A DNA stretch of 64,000 nt from Lingula anatina (GCF_001039355.2 NW_019773659.1:354504-418503); one strand, 5' to 3'; counted from the stretch's first letter, positions 46,640 to 59,771 are shown. The notes: generated by a model from the sequence alone, not told the origin. Program-made: numbers and translations.

Positions 46640-47383
46640 GCAAAATTTCCCTATGACCACTATTTGCATGAATAACCGCGAATCGCCTTCATCGCATGTT
46701 CTGAATAAAGCGGGATAGCTGTTGTTGGGTAATCTGGACCTACTCTTCCACCAAAGCATCCTCCAGATACAAGGTAGTTATTCGAGCGTTCTGCTGAGCT
46801 CGAAATCGGTTCTGGAGCAAATCTCAAACATGATCAATCGGATTGACGTCTGGTGACCTTCCAGGCCAGTCCACACGAGTAATCCCTTCCTGCTCCAACT
46901 AAGCATTCACAATGTTGGGTCGATGGGGATGGACGCCTCTGTGAACAGATGATCTGTGAACAGCATAGATGACCACTGCTGGGTCGTCCACCGCCTGTGA
47001 TGTCTTTCAAACTGTAGTCTGTGTTGCCACGTCAGAGGAGTGAAAACATACGTGTATGGTCTTATGGCCCTCAACTGAACCTCATGCAGACGTCTCCTGG
47101 CTGTCTGAATTGACACCCGTATCCCTGTTGCATTCTGTAACTTATTCTGGAGCACATTTGCTGGACCACAGCGATGCCGGCGTGTTTGGAGGGTCAAGTA
47201 GTGGTCTTGCTGAGGTGTTGTCAGTCTTGGGCTGGTCCACCTGCCCATGTGTCCGGTACCTTATCCAGGCTCTGTGCCGAGGACAGTAGCTACATGCCTC
47301 TGCGTCTGGCTACCCTGGAGTAACCCAATTCCCCGATTCAGTCCTGATGGTGGTAAGCGATTTCTCTGTCTTCTTGAAGGCAT
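46640..47383 (-). pseudogene. Tc1-like transposase pseudogene (second copy)
   Basis: From the ATG at 47383: MPSRRQRNRLPPSGLNRGIG (first helix-turn-helix), a frameshift after TEPG, TTPQQDHYLTLQTRRHRCG and TARRRLHEVQLRAIRP (second DNA-binding part), then RWTTQQWSSMLFTDH at the first catalytic aspartate. The middle of the DDE domain is deleted; the reading then resumes in another frame as EQEGITRVDWPGRSPDVNPI with the third-aspartate region. Stops follow. The element is inactive. Confidence 0.85.
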
Positions 47384-49299
47384 TAAAACATTGACAATTA
47401 AAAACACATCAGAGGAGCCCCATAAACAACACTCAACTGACCAAGCATGTTTGTGTACTGGAAACACAGCTTTTTGAATGTGAGCTGAGGAACCAGCTTG
47501 GGTGTTTTTACTCGTTGTTAAGGTCCACTGAAGGCAAGTGATAAACTCACTCAATGTGTATAAAATCTGAATGATTGGACTTAATGACCACACTTGAGAG
47601 TTGGAACTGAACATTGTTATTTTCCATTTCCCTCTCTAAAATATTAGAAGAACGTGGGTAGGGAAGAACATGGACCCCTACATCGTTTTCATTCCACCTT
47701 AACAGCAACAACAACAGAAATGACTAATACATATGGTTGTGCAACTTATTGTCGGAGACCCAAAAAATATACATAGGTAAAAATATCATTCCATAAAAAT
47801 ATGATTCCTAGCAAATGTTGACTAATGTTAGGGTTATCCTGACCTCATTGTGTCAAAATTTAGGGCGAGGCTTACCTGTGGAAATAAAGGGAGGCTGCCT
47901 CTTTATCATGGGGGTCTAAACTAAATGTGTTTTAGGAACAATTTATCTACAATGAAACTATCCTTTCATCATGCAATAAAAGTAGAATGCTTTGCAAAGG
48001 CAAAGACACCGTGGGCTAATTAAAAGATTTGTGATTATGTAGAAATAAAAAAACGTGTAGAAAAGGGCGACTTTTTCCAGTGGCATTGAGTCTCAACTTC
48101 CCGATAATAAGTCAGATCAAGCGCAACGATAGAAAAGTAACTACAATTCTACATTTCTAAAGTTGTTTTATACACTTCCGTGCAAGAGACTAGATTTTAA
48201 TGAAACATAAGTTGTCCATTTACCATTTTCTACCTTAAATATTAAAAACGTGCTAACAAAAGTTGCCATTAATGTGAGTCGAAATTTCGTGGCTTTATAA
48301 TGTTCGATTTCACAAAGCCCGCTAAAAATCTGGCCCGTTTGTCAAAACGACAACGTAAAAACCAAAACTGCATAACCCACTGCACGCTCGATACACTTCA
48401 GTTTAATAAATAAAAACAAACACTTACATGGTTTTGCTGCAGAAACAACCGGAAAAATGTGTGTAAATATTGTGAACTGACACCAAACTCGCGTCTCACA
48501 GCACGCATGTCATGTCTCAGTTATTTACCATCATATCTTACAAACTAATCCCACAAAAATACTGCAGAAGTAATAAGCTTGTTATACGGTGCGTTAATTT
48601 GCTAGATAAAATGTGTCACACTTACAATTTTTATAAAAACTTGAAAATTTGTCAAAATATTATTACTGTGTTTCAAGATGGCAACTTCATGAGTTATATA
48701 TATATTCAGCTTTTCTGTGATTGGCTTTTGCTCATCTCTCTTAAATCACGTGGCTTTAAACATGTGGAATTTTTATTGTCAGCTTCCCTTTAATGAGGAT
48801 AAATGGCCTTGCTGGAAATCGTCACGCCCCCGCCCTTATCTAGTCTATTCAAGTTATACTCCCATGTTTAAGTAATAGAAAAAAGCACAATACCACTACT
48901 TTCTTTCTCAATAAAAACAAATTTGTTCCTTGTTGTTTATCCAATTCTGTCACTTTTTGTTAAGAGTGGCCATCTTGCTCTACTACTCAAACATGCATTT
49001 CCTCTACGGGGTCTCTTAGTTCAATGGCACCTGCTGACAAGCGTGAAGAAATACTCGATATTCTGTTCCATTTTCTTTATTTAGCAAATACGACTGAGCC
49101 AGCGTGCAACCATATGAACAGTCTGAAAACAGGTTGAACCGGTAGCGAGGAGCTTGTGAAGTTTTGATTGGCCAGACTGTTACATTTCGCACGGCAATTT
49201 ATCAAATGTGAATCCAATATCCCAGTGGAATAATTATCAATACTTAACGGTTTTGAAATAGGGGCGTCTTGCTGAAACAATAATATTCTTCGGGCACTT
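47384..49299. other. intron spacer of pentraxin copy 5
   Basis: No gene. It repeats 45098-46560, and from about 48800 resembles the array spacer at 7400-7740 (ctggaaatcgtcacgc.., ctactactcaaa..). It is interrupted at about 49300 by a retrotransposon relic. Confidence 0.5.
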
Positions 49300-50652
49300 A
49301 ATGATCAGAAACAAGTGGTCTTATCACTACCTGGTTTGTCTGCACCCTTTGACACAATAAACCACGAGGTTTTGTTGAAAAGACGTTTCGGTATATATGG
49401 TATTGTATTAACATGATTCAAATCATACCTGACTGAGCGTAAACAATCAGTCTCCATAGACATTTACAAATCACCGTCAACACCACTAACTTGTGGCGTA
49501 CCACAAGGCTTTGTAATCGGTCTATCCACGTTCACTCTTTACACGTCACCAATTGAGGACATTGTCTCTAAGTACGGTTTCAACCTAATGCTCTATGCAG
49601 ATGACTCAAAAATTAATATTGATTGCGACAGACCATCAGATGTGATACCATCTATTCAGTAATGCATTAGTCAGTTCAGTCAATGGCTTAATGACAATTC
49701 GCTTGTTTTTAATGATGGCAAAACAGATGTGGTTCACTTTATCTCTGGTTTTGCTAAAGATGCAGAAAATTAGAACTGTTAGAAATCGGAAACAGCATGG
49801 TCACGGTAAAAGGTTAAACACATAGGAGTAATTTTTGATAAGAGATGCGATATGGCCGCCGACATCAGTAAAAAATGCAGAGCCGCTTTCTATGGTCTAA
49901 AATAATAATCAACACATCCCATATCCTTGACAACGGTCAAATGGAGATATTGATCCATGTCTTCAAGTTCACACCTTGACTACGGAAACAGTCTACTGTA
50001 TGGTCTTCCTACCTACCAAATTGAAAAACTGCAATCTGTCCAAAATGCTGCAGCACGACTCCTGACCCAAAACCCCTCAGATAAATTTTTTACCTGTTTC
50101 ATTCGAACTACATTGGCTTCCCGTACGACAGAGAATTGTTTTTAAATTACTGCTGTTTGTTTTTAAATTCACCAGAGGTTAATGTCCTTCATATTTTTAC
50201 TCTATCACATCCAAATTCAGCAAATCTCACCAGGTCCACCAGATCCACCTCCCCTCTTCGCTTTACCAGGAATGATAACAACAAAAACGAGTAAAACCTA
50301 CGGACACAGGGCTTTTTAATTGTAGCACCCATTTTATGAAATGAACTACCCTCTCACATTCGGATTATTGTTGAAATTTTTCAAAGAAATTCCCGCAAAC
50401 ATACTTAATTGCACAGTACTTCAATCAAAATATAATACTTTAAATTTTATATTTTTTATTTTATCAGAAAATGTTCTACTGTTAAGACTAATACTTTTAT
50501 AACCAGCATTAATCATTCTAATTGTTTTATTCACCTTAACTTTTTAATATTTATATAACTACTTGTAATTCTGATAATTTTATTTGTAAACAGCACTGAG
50601 ACAGTAGTGAAGTGCGGTTTTAAGAAATCAATGTTATTATAATTATTATTAA
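49300..50652 (+). mobile_element. CR1/L2-like LINE relic (reverse transcriptase 3' half)
   Basis: One frame, with stops, spells the core of a CR1/L2-type reverse transcriptase: FDTINHEVLLKR (motif A), TPLTCGVPQG (motif B), NLMLYADDSKIN (motif C, about 49585-49612), QWLNDNSLVFNDGKTDVVHF and later SHLDYGNSLLYGLP and KLQSVQNAAARLLT. TGA, TAA and TAG codons interrupt it. The 3' end (ttattataattattatta) is the short A/T repeat tail typical of this group. It is 5'-truncated and lacks the endonuclease. It is separate from the L1/Tx1 element at 31.7-37.8 kb. Confidence 0.85.
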
Positions 50653-50830
50653 ACAGACGTTGTCGCAGTTACAGACTGTGTTTAAGTATACAATAGTGCA
50701 GAGTGTACGACAGATGCATACAAAATAGCAATATACCATTTTTGAAAGTAAAGATTTTTCCAACACTCCATCAAAGTTATTGTCGCATTCATGGTGGGTA
50801 ATTGACACACACCCTTTCTCCATCTTAAGT
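50653..50830. repeat. inverted copy of an array spacer segment
   Basis: Reads as the reverse complement of about 7790-7945 (aaacagacgttgtcgcagttac.., catggtgggta). In all other units this spacer is in the opposite orientation, so an inversion or inverted insertion happened here beside the CR1-like relic. Confidence 0.65.
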
Positions 50831-50869
50831 TACATTGTTCACATGGTCTTACCTGAGGTCAGGGATGTT

Positions 50870-51535
50870 TGCTTAAGCCTCTGTCACAACCAGCCCTACG
50901 GGCTCTTACGGGCTGTTTGCGTCCAAATTTTGCGCAGAATCTCACGTCCGACGCAAGTCCTTCTTACACAATTTCGAGTTCGCAGACAGTCCGTAAGCAC
51001 GTACGGAGGATGTTGGACATGTCCAAAAGATTCTACGAATAGCCTGCGAATAGCGAGGCTGCAAGCATAACTTGCTCCCCTCGCCCGGAGTGAGCAAGAG
51101 AGACGTGCGTTGTGCAAGACGCACGTCGCAATCAATGAAGGAGCAAGTGCCCTTTGCGTGTTGAGTAAGGCGCATGCCCTTACAACTAACGAACAAAGTC
51201 GAGAGCACACTGGTAATGCGTCGCACGTGTGTCACCCCCACGCCTGGTGTAGGCTCGTGTCTTTACAATGAACGTCGACTGTGTAACGTGTACAACAATT
51301 TTCAAAAATTTCAAATCATTGCTCAATTTAGTTCCTAATATGCCTTTAAATGGCAAGAGCAAGAAGCTTACATAGTAGAAAAAAAGGGAGGAGGAGAAAG
51401 AAAGAAGAGGAGAACAGGAAGCAAAACTGACATTCGCCGTCAGTACGTCACCACAAACATGTGAGGCAAGTGTGAAGCAAAACTGACGCAAAGGGCACTA
51501 CCTCGCCGTGCGTTGCATTCCCTTTGTAAGTGGTG
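50870..51535. repeat. GC-richer array block, diverged copy
   Basis: It resembles 5370-6030 (gggctgtttgcgtcca.., gtacggaggatgttgga.., cgtcagtacgtcacc..). It starts with ttaagcctctgtcacaac, similar to the Harbinger-like MITE end at 38721. Upstream sequence differs from other copies, so this is a separate insertion or a rearranged unit. Confidence 0.55.
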
Positions 51536-51752
51536 AGCCATCAGTCTTTTTGCTCCCCAATTTTTTTTTCTATTTATCATCCCATATTATATTTTATCCT
51601 AATTCATCATCCTTTAAAGGGAACTGAAAAGGCAACAATTTTGGTAAATAACAGTTTCTAAACCAGCTCTTGTACCTATATTTTGAGTATTAACCTTCAA
51701 TGATTCTTTTAGCATTTCGAATTCATTAAAAAAGAAGTATAGTACTACATAC

Positions 51753-52598
51753 CTGTTGAAGGAACGAGAAACTGACAGCCGGCGTCTGCCACTACCTCCG
51801 CCATGTCTTTATTTGCATTATTCGCAATTGCCTCGTACACGGAACATGTTTGCGCGCCCATGCAAAACTGAGCGGCGTACCCACCCAGCGTCAGCATCCT
51901 TAACGAGCAGTCCTCGGCAGAGTTGGCCCTAAAGCACCCTAAGCTGTTGACGTGGAGAGGTAAAGATTGTTCTGGCATAGGCAGATAGTCTTGGACGACG
52001 TATCTTGCTGTCCGTATGGTCTGACTGGTCGCAACTCCAATCAGAAATCCCCAAATGATAACTAAAATGCAAGACAATTTGTCCGCTGTTCATTCTTTTC
52101 CATGCATTCTTGTATTCATTGTAATTGGCTATTTCTTTAACAAAATACACGGAGCTATCCGTAACGTCAAACTGAAAGTTTCTTTGTTATGTCAATGCAA
52201 TTGCTACATTTGGTTATAGTAACAAACCACCCAGACATTCACTCATTTCGATAATTAACTAAAACGATGTGAATGCCTCATTTTTGATTCCAGAAATATC
52301 ATCCCAAGAGCAAAGCTAACAAGCAGATGTATATTTTTAAAAATGAAGTGTTTTTAGATATACTAAATGTATAACATGTAGCTTAAGTTTTTTATCAGTC
52401 ATGAGTGAGGAATTTTACTGCCATTTCGGATTAACAGAAAGTTCGAAATGGCGCTTAAAACAAGATAATTTCATTCGAATAGACCAATTAACGTATTTTT
52501 ACTATTAAAGCATATTAAAAGTCAATTTTGCCCATTTCCATCTAGTAAAGAAACAACCTTCATTGTGTGCTGTGAGCAAACTTCTTACCCAAAATCAT
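51753..52598 (-). CDS. pentraxin array copy 5, exons 1 and 2 (signal peptide, PAN-like)
   Basis: Exon 1 (52598-52589, ATG then G/GTAAG) joins exon 2 (52061-51753, acceptor ttttag, donor ACAG/GTATGT) to give MILVIIWGFLIGVATSQTIR, a clear signal peptide. Exon 2 continues with a PAN/apple-like segment (FRANSAEDCSLRMLTLGGYA, then CMGAQTCSVY). It is 12 bp longer than exon 2 of copies 1 and 3 and clearly diverged, yet open and in the same phase. Its partner exons 3 and 4 are 8.3 kb away, past Tc1 and CR1 relics and an N gap. Confidence 0.7.
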
Positions 52599-54521
52599 AG
52601 TTGATCAAAGGTCGCAAAATCCTCTAGAAGAACTAAAAACAGACTTAAGAGGGCTAACACATATAAACCTTCATTTGTCGACAGGTGGTGCTGTCGTTAA
52701 TGTATTAATTAATCATGTACCAATCTGTGAAATTTATTTGTTTACCATAACCAGGGTATTGTCTGTTTTTTAGTAACATACCACATTATGCACTCTGCAG
52801 GCCTCTTAAGGCGTCGCTTGCAGAGACCGGTAATTTTTTCAACAGGGGGGAACGTGACATATGTTTCCATATATTTGTCCATAACTGTAATGATGTTAAA
52901 TTTAATTCGCAAATTTGATTATTACCACAGTCTTAAATACGCACTTTGTTTTTGCCACACTCAAAGGTAACACCAGGCACGCTGCCAGGCCGCGTATGTT
53001 AGTTTATTTTTTTCCTTTGTGCCATTTCCTAGGCAAACACAAATCTGGAGGATGAATGCAAACGGTGGGTTCGATTTTGTGGAAGACCTCTACCGAAACG
53101 TACAACTGTACTTATAGAAATGTTTCCAATAGACCCTTAACAGAGGTAGTTAGTATTTTATGGGTTGATGGGGACCCATCGATTGGCAGTTGATCTATTA
53201 TTTACTATTATCACCGTTATTTTTATTCATTATTGTCTTTGCAGTGCAAAAGGGTACAATAGTAGCTGGAAACATAATAGTAAGTTTCTTGATCCATGAG
53301 AACCAATTAGAGGGTTAGAAAACATCTTCATCAAGCAGGCACGTGGGCAAGATTACCTCATTTATAACACATTTATAATCAAGTCTGAGATTTTAAAATA
53401 AAACGATTACTAACATAATGTAAAAAAGGTGAGTATAGATTTAAAATCTAGAGTAAAAACGAGAAACACTAGTACTAAAAAACCTCTTGCTGCCTTTACA
53501 AGTAGGCCTATCTTGTGACTTGGTAGAAATGTAAAAAAGCCAAAGGCAGGATTATAAATGTCACTCATCGTTTGTACCCTCCTCTTCTCCATTCTCTCAA
53601 CATACATACTGTCATAATGATGGTAGGTCTATCAACCCCTTTCAAGTTCCTCACTCTTACGGCCTATGAGGAAAACGCAGATATTATTAACACAATGGCG
53701 CACGGACGAGATAACACGATCCCCGAACTTTATTACTGTGCCACTTTTATCCCGCCCGACTGAAAAACAACCATGTATTTGATTTCTATCAATTTCATCA
53801 GGTAAGCAGTCTGGTGCTGTCAGTATTTTGAACAGTTGTAGACCCGTTGCTGCTGCACATGCGTGGGTGTCTGTCGCTTGTGATATGCACATATTTGTTA
53901 CTTATTGTTTGCACATAACAGACCATTAAACACCGTAATTCAAATTATATTTTTCATCCATTGTTGTTGAAATACAGTTTGATAAAAGGTAGTACAATTC
54001 CGAGTTTAATCCAGTGCCGAGTACCTTCAAAGAACTTCTTTGTTAAATAAACGCCAACAATGCCTGTATAATACCTATATTATGTCATTCTTGAGTAGAT
54101 GACAGCCTTAAAACATAAGGAGAAAGGAGAAATACCTTGTATGGATTTAGAAAGAAAATGTTTCTTATTGTTTGCACATTGCATACGTGTAAGTGCATTA
54201 AACAATGTTATCCAAATTAACTTCCTAATTTAATGTTGTTATGTGGCAGTGTAAAAATAGGTAGTAATTAATTAATGTACATGTACAACCCCCCCCCCCA
54301 AAAAAAAAAAAAAAAAAAAAAAAAAGTTCAATCCATGTAGTGCAGAGTACCTTAAATGCAACATCTTTGTTAAACGAACGATCACAGTGTTTGGATTACG
54401 TCCTTCTTAAGATGATAACAGCCTTAAAACATAAAGTAAAAGGAGAAATGTGTTACGAAAAAAGGGTGCTTTGTTATATTCTTGTGAAAGAAGTCTTGGC
54501 GAATGATGTTTTCTTTCTATC
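52599..54521. other. upstream flank of copy 5 and downstream flank of copy 6
   Basis: No gene. 52790-52980 matches the end of the array spacer (cactctg.ggcctct..aaggcgtcgct), and 52970-54500 matches the downstream flank of other units. A C/A homopolymer run lies at about 54290-54325. Confidence 0.55.
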
Positions 54522-56360
54522 TTATTTGTATCTGCAAAGAACTTCTCCACACGTAGCCATTTCATGACTTTCTTTGGTAACAGTATCCCATGAAATGACG
54601 TTTCCTCTCAGATTTTCGTTGCAATTTGCTATTGCTGTGGCATTAACATTTTTGGTGTTCCAAACATTAATACTTGTGATGTCACCAACATAGGCTTGAT
54701 TTACCTCAAATCCGCCGCCTACACTCTCTTGATCTTGTCCAACAATCCATACTCCATCTTAAATAAAACATAAGCTTATTTCACCTAGCTTCATATCGTT
54801 TGGTTTATTTCATTCTATCTTTTAAATATTTGAGTATAAAGATTATCAATGAACACGGTGCTAGTTATGAGTACAATGTATGTTACAAAAAATCTAAACA
54901 CGATTCAAATCTGCACGGTCTGCACCACTAGTTCATTTTAGTGTTCAATCTACAAAATTTACCTTGAAAACTACGGTATAATAAAATAAACAGCCTTGTA
55001 CGAGTCATCTGCATATAACTTGCCATTACGTCGTGTTAGAAATCATGGGTACTACTTTCTCACTTGCAGGTACATGTATGCTTCCGATGCCCCCCGATGC
55101 TGACATGCCGTCCTTACATACTGTCCACGATCCAACGCCAGGCCCCATCATTAATTTCAGAACTCGGAATCGATGTTGTGATCCGCTGACTAGATATATA
55201 AAAAAGATGTTTCCATTCCCATCGAACCCAGTGAGGAAAGCATTGGTGTTGCCACTGACGGCGTAAGACAGGAGATGTATAAAGTTCGATGCAGCAAAGG
55301 TTGTCTTGGCCCACAGACAGGCTGTAATGGCAGTCATCTCAGGTGTGGTGGTAATCAACTTCACGTACCTGTATCTCTCGGTGGACTGCGGCGATGACCA
55401 ACGAAAGATCGTAGTTTTTTTTCTGAAAGTAATCACGGTAGGCATCAATTTAGGTGGGTTTCCCTTTCACACCATTATAGACACTAACCTTATGGACCCG
55501 TTTCATTTTCCCCTTGGATTTTAGCATTGCGCGTCTTCTTTAAACGGTTATTAGACCGTCTAGCTTGACGTCACTATGCTTGCTAATATGTTTGCTAATA
55601 AGTGCGTTTTAAACGATTCACAAAAATATTTTTAAACCACTGAGATACAAAATACCTTTTAAAGACAATCACAAAGTTAACTTCTAAATCTTTGCGAAAC
55701 ACAAGAAATCGGGAGAAGGATAATTTCGGATTTTATTTCTTATTTTAGCACATAAATATGTAGTTCAAAGGTAGGCCCCTACATACCTGTAAGAGCGTCA
55801 TGAAAGACAAGAAACTTGCAGTCTGCATCCGTCATGACTTCATTAATGTTACTCGCTCCGTAAATAGAACAAGTTTGCACAGTCTAACAATATTGAGCAG
55901 TGTATCCACCCAACCTCTGTATGCTTAACGCGCATTCTATGGCAGAGCCGAAATGTGAAGTTCACTGACAGTCTGAACAGCTATCTGTGATTTCTAGATT
56001 GTCATGAGCAACGAATCTTGTTGTCTGTACGGTTTGACCAGCTGACACCCCAAGCAATCAGCCCAAGACGATACCTAAAAATAAGACGATGAGTGCATAT
56101 ATCCGATATTTCTCGTGCAATTTTAGATTGAGGTTGCTTGAACAAATCGTAACTAAAACTTCATTAGGATCATTATATTTTAACGCTGGAAGTAACACGT
56201 CATGGCGAAGCTAACCAGCAGTTGCAATTTTATTTTTACGATGATCATTTCTTTACTTTCGATGCAAATTGAACAGTAGATCTTTTGAGATGCCAAACGT
56301 GTTATTTTTTAAATCTAGTTATAAATCTGAACCATGAGAAAACATCTTACCAAAAAACAT
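54522..56360 (-). pseudogene. pentraxin array copy 6, all four exons present but broken
   Basis: Exon 1 (56360-56351) and exon 4 (54757-54522, open) look normal. Exon 2 (56074-55787) has small deletions and a TAG in place of the lysine codon after QYC. Exon 3 (55422-55064, 359 bp instead of 390) has frameshifts and lacks the stretch encoding the HHWCFAWNN signature, so the conserved cysteine and the histidine pair are gone. The four-exon order and spacing confirm the model used for copies 1 and 3. Confidence 0.8.
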
Positions 56361-57748
56361 AGTTGGTCTTACTGCACAAGATAATAGAAAATTCTGGATG
56401 AAAAATAGTTTACGTACATATGCTAACCGCTGGTACAATTGTTAATATGACAATTGATTAAATCTCACTCTGTAACTTTTTTTGTCACTCGTATCAACGC
56501 ATTGATCTCTAACGCGTTAACACCGGAAGTAGCAATAATGGTTTCTTTTTTATCTGTCTGTGTTACTGGTGTAATACCGGCGATTCAAGCAAATAAATGC
56601 ACTTGTATTTCGCATATAGTATTGCCTGCATTTCCATATGTTGTATTTTCATGCTCTACCTTTCTTGCTTCCATTTACAGAAATTGTTTCATGTTTAATC
56701 AATCACATCAAACGGTATTTATTCGTAATGGTACCCCAAATGTTCATGAATAAATAAATAACAAACAAAATAATATTTTGAATTTTTTTCACGTTAAGTG
56801 TTACAGAAATTTGAAATACAGTTAATCCGTGTGATATGAAAACGCTCTTATTATATGTTTTATTTCGGCAATTTGAAATATACAACTAACACATTTAATA
56901 ACATAAAGGTCACATGTATTTATCTATTAAACACAGCTACCAGTCTACTTTTAATTTAATTTAAAATTATTACACATCAAGCGTAAATCTTAATCGTCTT
57001 TGAAAATGACTACTTTTTTAACTGGTGACGGCACGGAAATTGCCAAAGTTGCGTCGTCCCGCTGTTATGACTTATCTCTGTTTTGGGGTTTTACTAGCGC
57101 CACTTTCACGAGCTACGTACAACATATCACTTTACCTCTATGACCGGTTGTTTTTTGACAATAACACATCAGATTTACTTACAGATTCTCTGTAATAACC
57201 ACAGGCAAAAGCAGTTTGGACTTAAGGGTTTACTTTTTTTAAAAGTCCTGTTTCACAAGCAACCACATAACGTTGATAGGATTTAAGGATAAAATCAACT
57301 ATAAAAAACATCTTAATTAATTGATATCTGGAAAAGAACTTCAAACGATCTCTAATTGCAGTTTAATTTTCACAGTGTCATAGATCTCTTGATTTTATAG
57401 GAAAAATGTAAAATAAGTTTTTTGTCTTAAATAGTTTCGAGGTCACCTATTGTCTTCGTTTTGAGAAAAATACAAAATCAATTTGGATATTAAACCTCGC
57501 GCGAGAATATGCCGTTGAGAACAGCACTTCAGCTACAGTTGCGCAGTCCCTATTAGACAAACATTTACCGTACATGTAGAAGTCACCGTGTCCGGGTTGC
57601 GATGCTCGATAAAATTGTGGTAGGGCGACTCGGCAGTGCGGCAGCGCCATTGCGTCTCTCTAGGCTGAGTGATTGTACAAGTAATGGGTCACCTCTGCAG
57701 CAATGCGCCAGATGGTCAAACACCAGTAAAGATCTTACTTGTAAAAAA
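56361..57748. other. upstream flank of pentraxin copy 6
   Basis: No gene. It is homologous to 3450-5380 with large deletions; the ccgggttgc.atgctcgat landmark is at 57592. The array similarity ends around 58000. Confidence 0.55.
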
Positions 57749-57945
57749 CCCTCTACACTGGACGGCGTCCTCTCTGTCTTTGTGAATGAAACTGGCACCG
57801 CTGTGGACGTAGAAAGGAGACACGGGCATCGCTTTGGTTACGGAATGAATGCTCAATGATCGGCCAGTTGTTGACACGTGAAGTATTATTTTTTTTACTC
57901 TCAAACGGCGTCGTTCTGCGGGCAGAAAGTCCAGTGTAAAGGGGG
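57749..57945. mobile_element. MITE with CCCTCTACACTGGACGG ends (copy c)
   Basis: Same insertion site as at 15238 and 24700 (after gatctta.t), about 197 bp, more diverged. The right end reads ccagtgtaaaggggg. Presence in unit 6 means the insertion predates the split of the array units. Confidence 0.65.
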
Positions 57946-58021
57946 CTTAACGGAGGAGTACACGTATAAATTCCCTGTCAAGCTGTTACAAACCATTGTC
58001 ACAATGTAGACATGATTTATG

Positions 58022-58022
<1 letters not shown>

Positions 58023-58061
<39 letters not shown>
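58023..58061. repeat. (GT)n microsatellite
   Basis: About 18-19 GT units, directly before a T-run. Confidence 0.95.
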
Positions 58062-58064
<3 letters not shown>

Positions 58065-59771
58065 TATAATTTATTTCCATAAGTCATAGCAGCAGCGATT
58101 GAGCAGCGGCGTTCCTGTCCCTAAAATTATTTTCCCTGTAGCAGACAGTGACAGGTGATTCCTTGGGCTTTTCTAACAAGAATAGAATATATTTGGTATC
58201 AAGCAAGGAGCAAGGGCTACATGAAATAAATGACTTCACATAATAAAGAGATTAAAAATAATAATACTGCGTGCACATCGTTTCCACACTCTTGTTCAGC
58301 TCGAACTCATATAAAGCAGGGAGAAATTGAAGTTATTTTAGCTGACCAGCAGGTGGGTAGCCAGGTAAATAGCAGCAGCAAACGTCGGGATGAATGACAA
58401 AATACTTTTGCCATGAATAAATGAACGTGAAGACAACAGGACAAAGAGATCGGCATGAAGATATAGGCTCTGTCCGCCAAAAAGCTGAAACCCCTGGATC
58501 TAACACGGCACGCTTGTGTAAATCACAATGGGAAATGTCCACATGGTGACAGCGCACAATAGACACGTTGACAAGTTGAAAAGCTGGACAAAGGTTCAAA
58601 AGCTCGTCGTTACGCTCAAGACATGTGTCCAAATGTGTTATGCAACTTTTTCTGCAGCAGAGCAAAATAGCTGGTTTACGGCGAAAAACGTGGCACCTGA
58701 AGGCATACATATACGGTACAGTTTCAACTGAAGCAAAACGAAGTCGGTTCATCTTTTTACCAGGCTTCAATAAGAACTGGATGAATAACAGTGTCCCGCT
58801 TTGCCAGCCCTTTCGTTTTTATTAGTCCAAGGCTAGGTACAAAACTTGCGTGGATTTTATACGGAATTAAAATAAATAAAAAAAATTGATAAAAACTTGA
58901 ACTTTGTAGTTTGAAAAAAACTATTAAACTTTTGGTTTGAATGAGGTGTAAGGGATGTAAGTTAATGAGGCCATGTGGTACATGTTTCCCCCTTTTCAGT
59001 TCGTTTCACATTAAAGGGATAACAACTATTCGTATGAGATCCATATTTCACAATAAATACATTATAAACCACTCACAGAGATAATACAGATATATGACAA
59101 ACTCTGTTTGACCAAGGTTGTCGCAATTATTCTGGAATCTGTGCATGTCATCGGATCACGTGCCCTCCATAGATGGCTACTCTCTGTAATAATCTCTTAA
59201 GTGAGTATAACAAAAAAAAACAAACTTTTTGGAAAAAAAACAAGCGCTAACTATAAATGTCAGGACGGATACATTAACCATTAAAAAGTATGAAAAAAGT
59301 GTCGTTTAACCCAGAGAAATCCATTTTGGTCAAAGAGAATAGTTGTTATTCCTTTAATAGTAAATTGAAAACCCTCTGCGGCCGAAAAAAAAGGTGCAGG
59401 CATTACCACGTTGCATGGCCGTGAAATGGAGGAGGTCGCGCCACAAGTCTTAAATTACTCAAGGAAATAACAGAAGAAAAATATTACAGTAGATTTTCTA
59501 AAAAATAGTTTATATACCTGTCATTTCAAAGCCGCCTTCTTACGTTGGATCTGTTAAAGGCCCCTGCCTACGCTAATAACAGTAAGACGTACAAGCTAAC
59601 AAAGAGCAGCAAGAATTACCCAACCCATTTATCCCACATTAAACCTGACGATCACATTTCATACAGAAATTATACGCGGTCAACAGTGTCCCATAATAGA
59701 TTTACACGTCTATGATACAAAAGATAATGTTCGGTGTCAGATTTTGAAGCCACTTTTATGCTTGTATACAG
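58062..59771. other. intergenic DNA between the array and the transporter gene
   Basis: No supportable gene. About 58530-59010 is homologous to about 40870-41330. The 145-residue minus frame 58770-58333 and its partner at 41 kb share the stretch FRCHVF..KSCIT.L..L.R..ELL.L.PA.QL.NVSI, but neither has splice support or a known domain. Confidence 0.45.

Noticed and set aside
58333-58770. 145-residue minus frame with partial similarity to 41038-40706
   Set aside because: The similarity follows from DNA duplication; there are no splice sites, no family motifs, and the C-terminal halves diverge. Left undecided rather than annotated as a gene.
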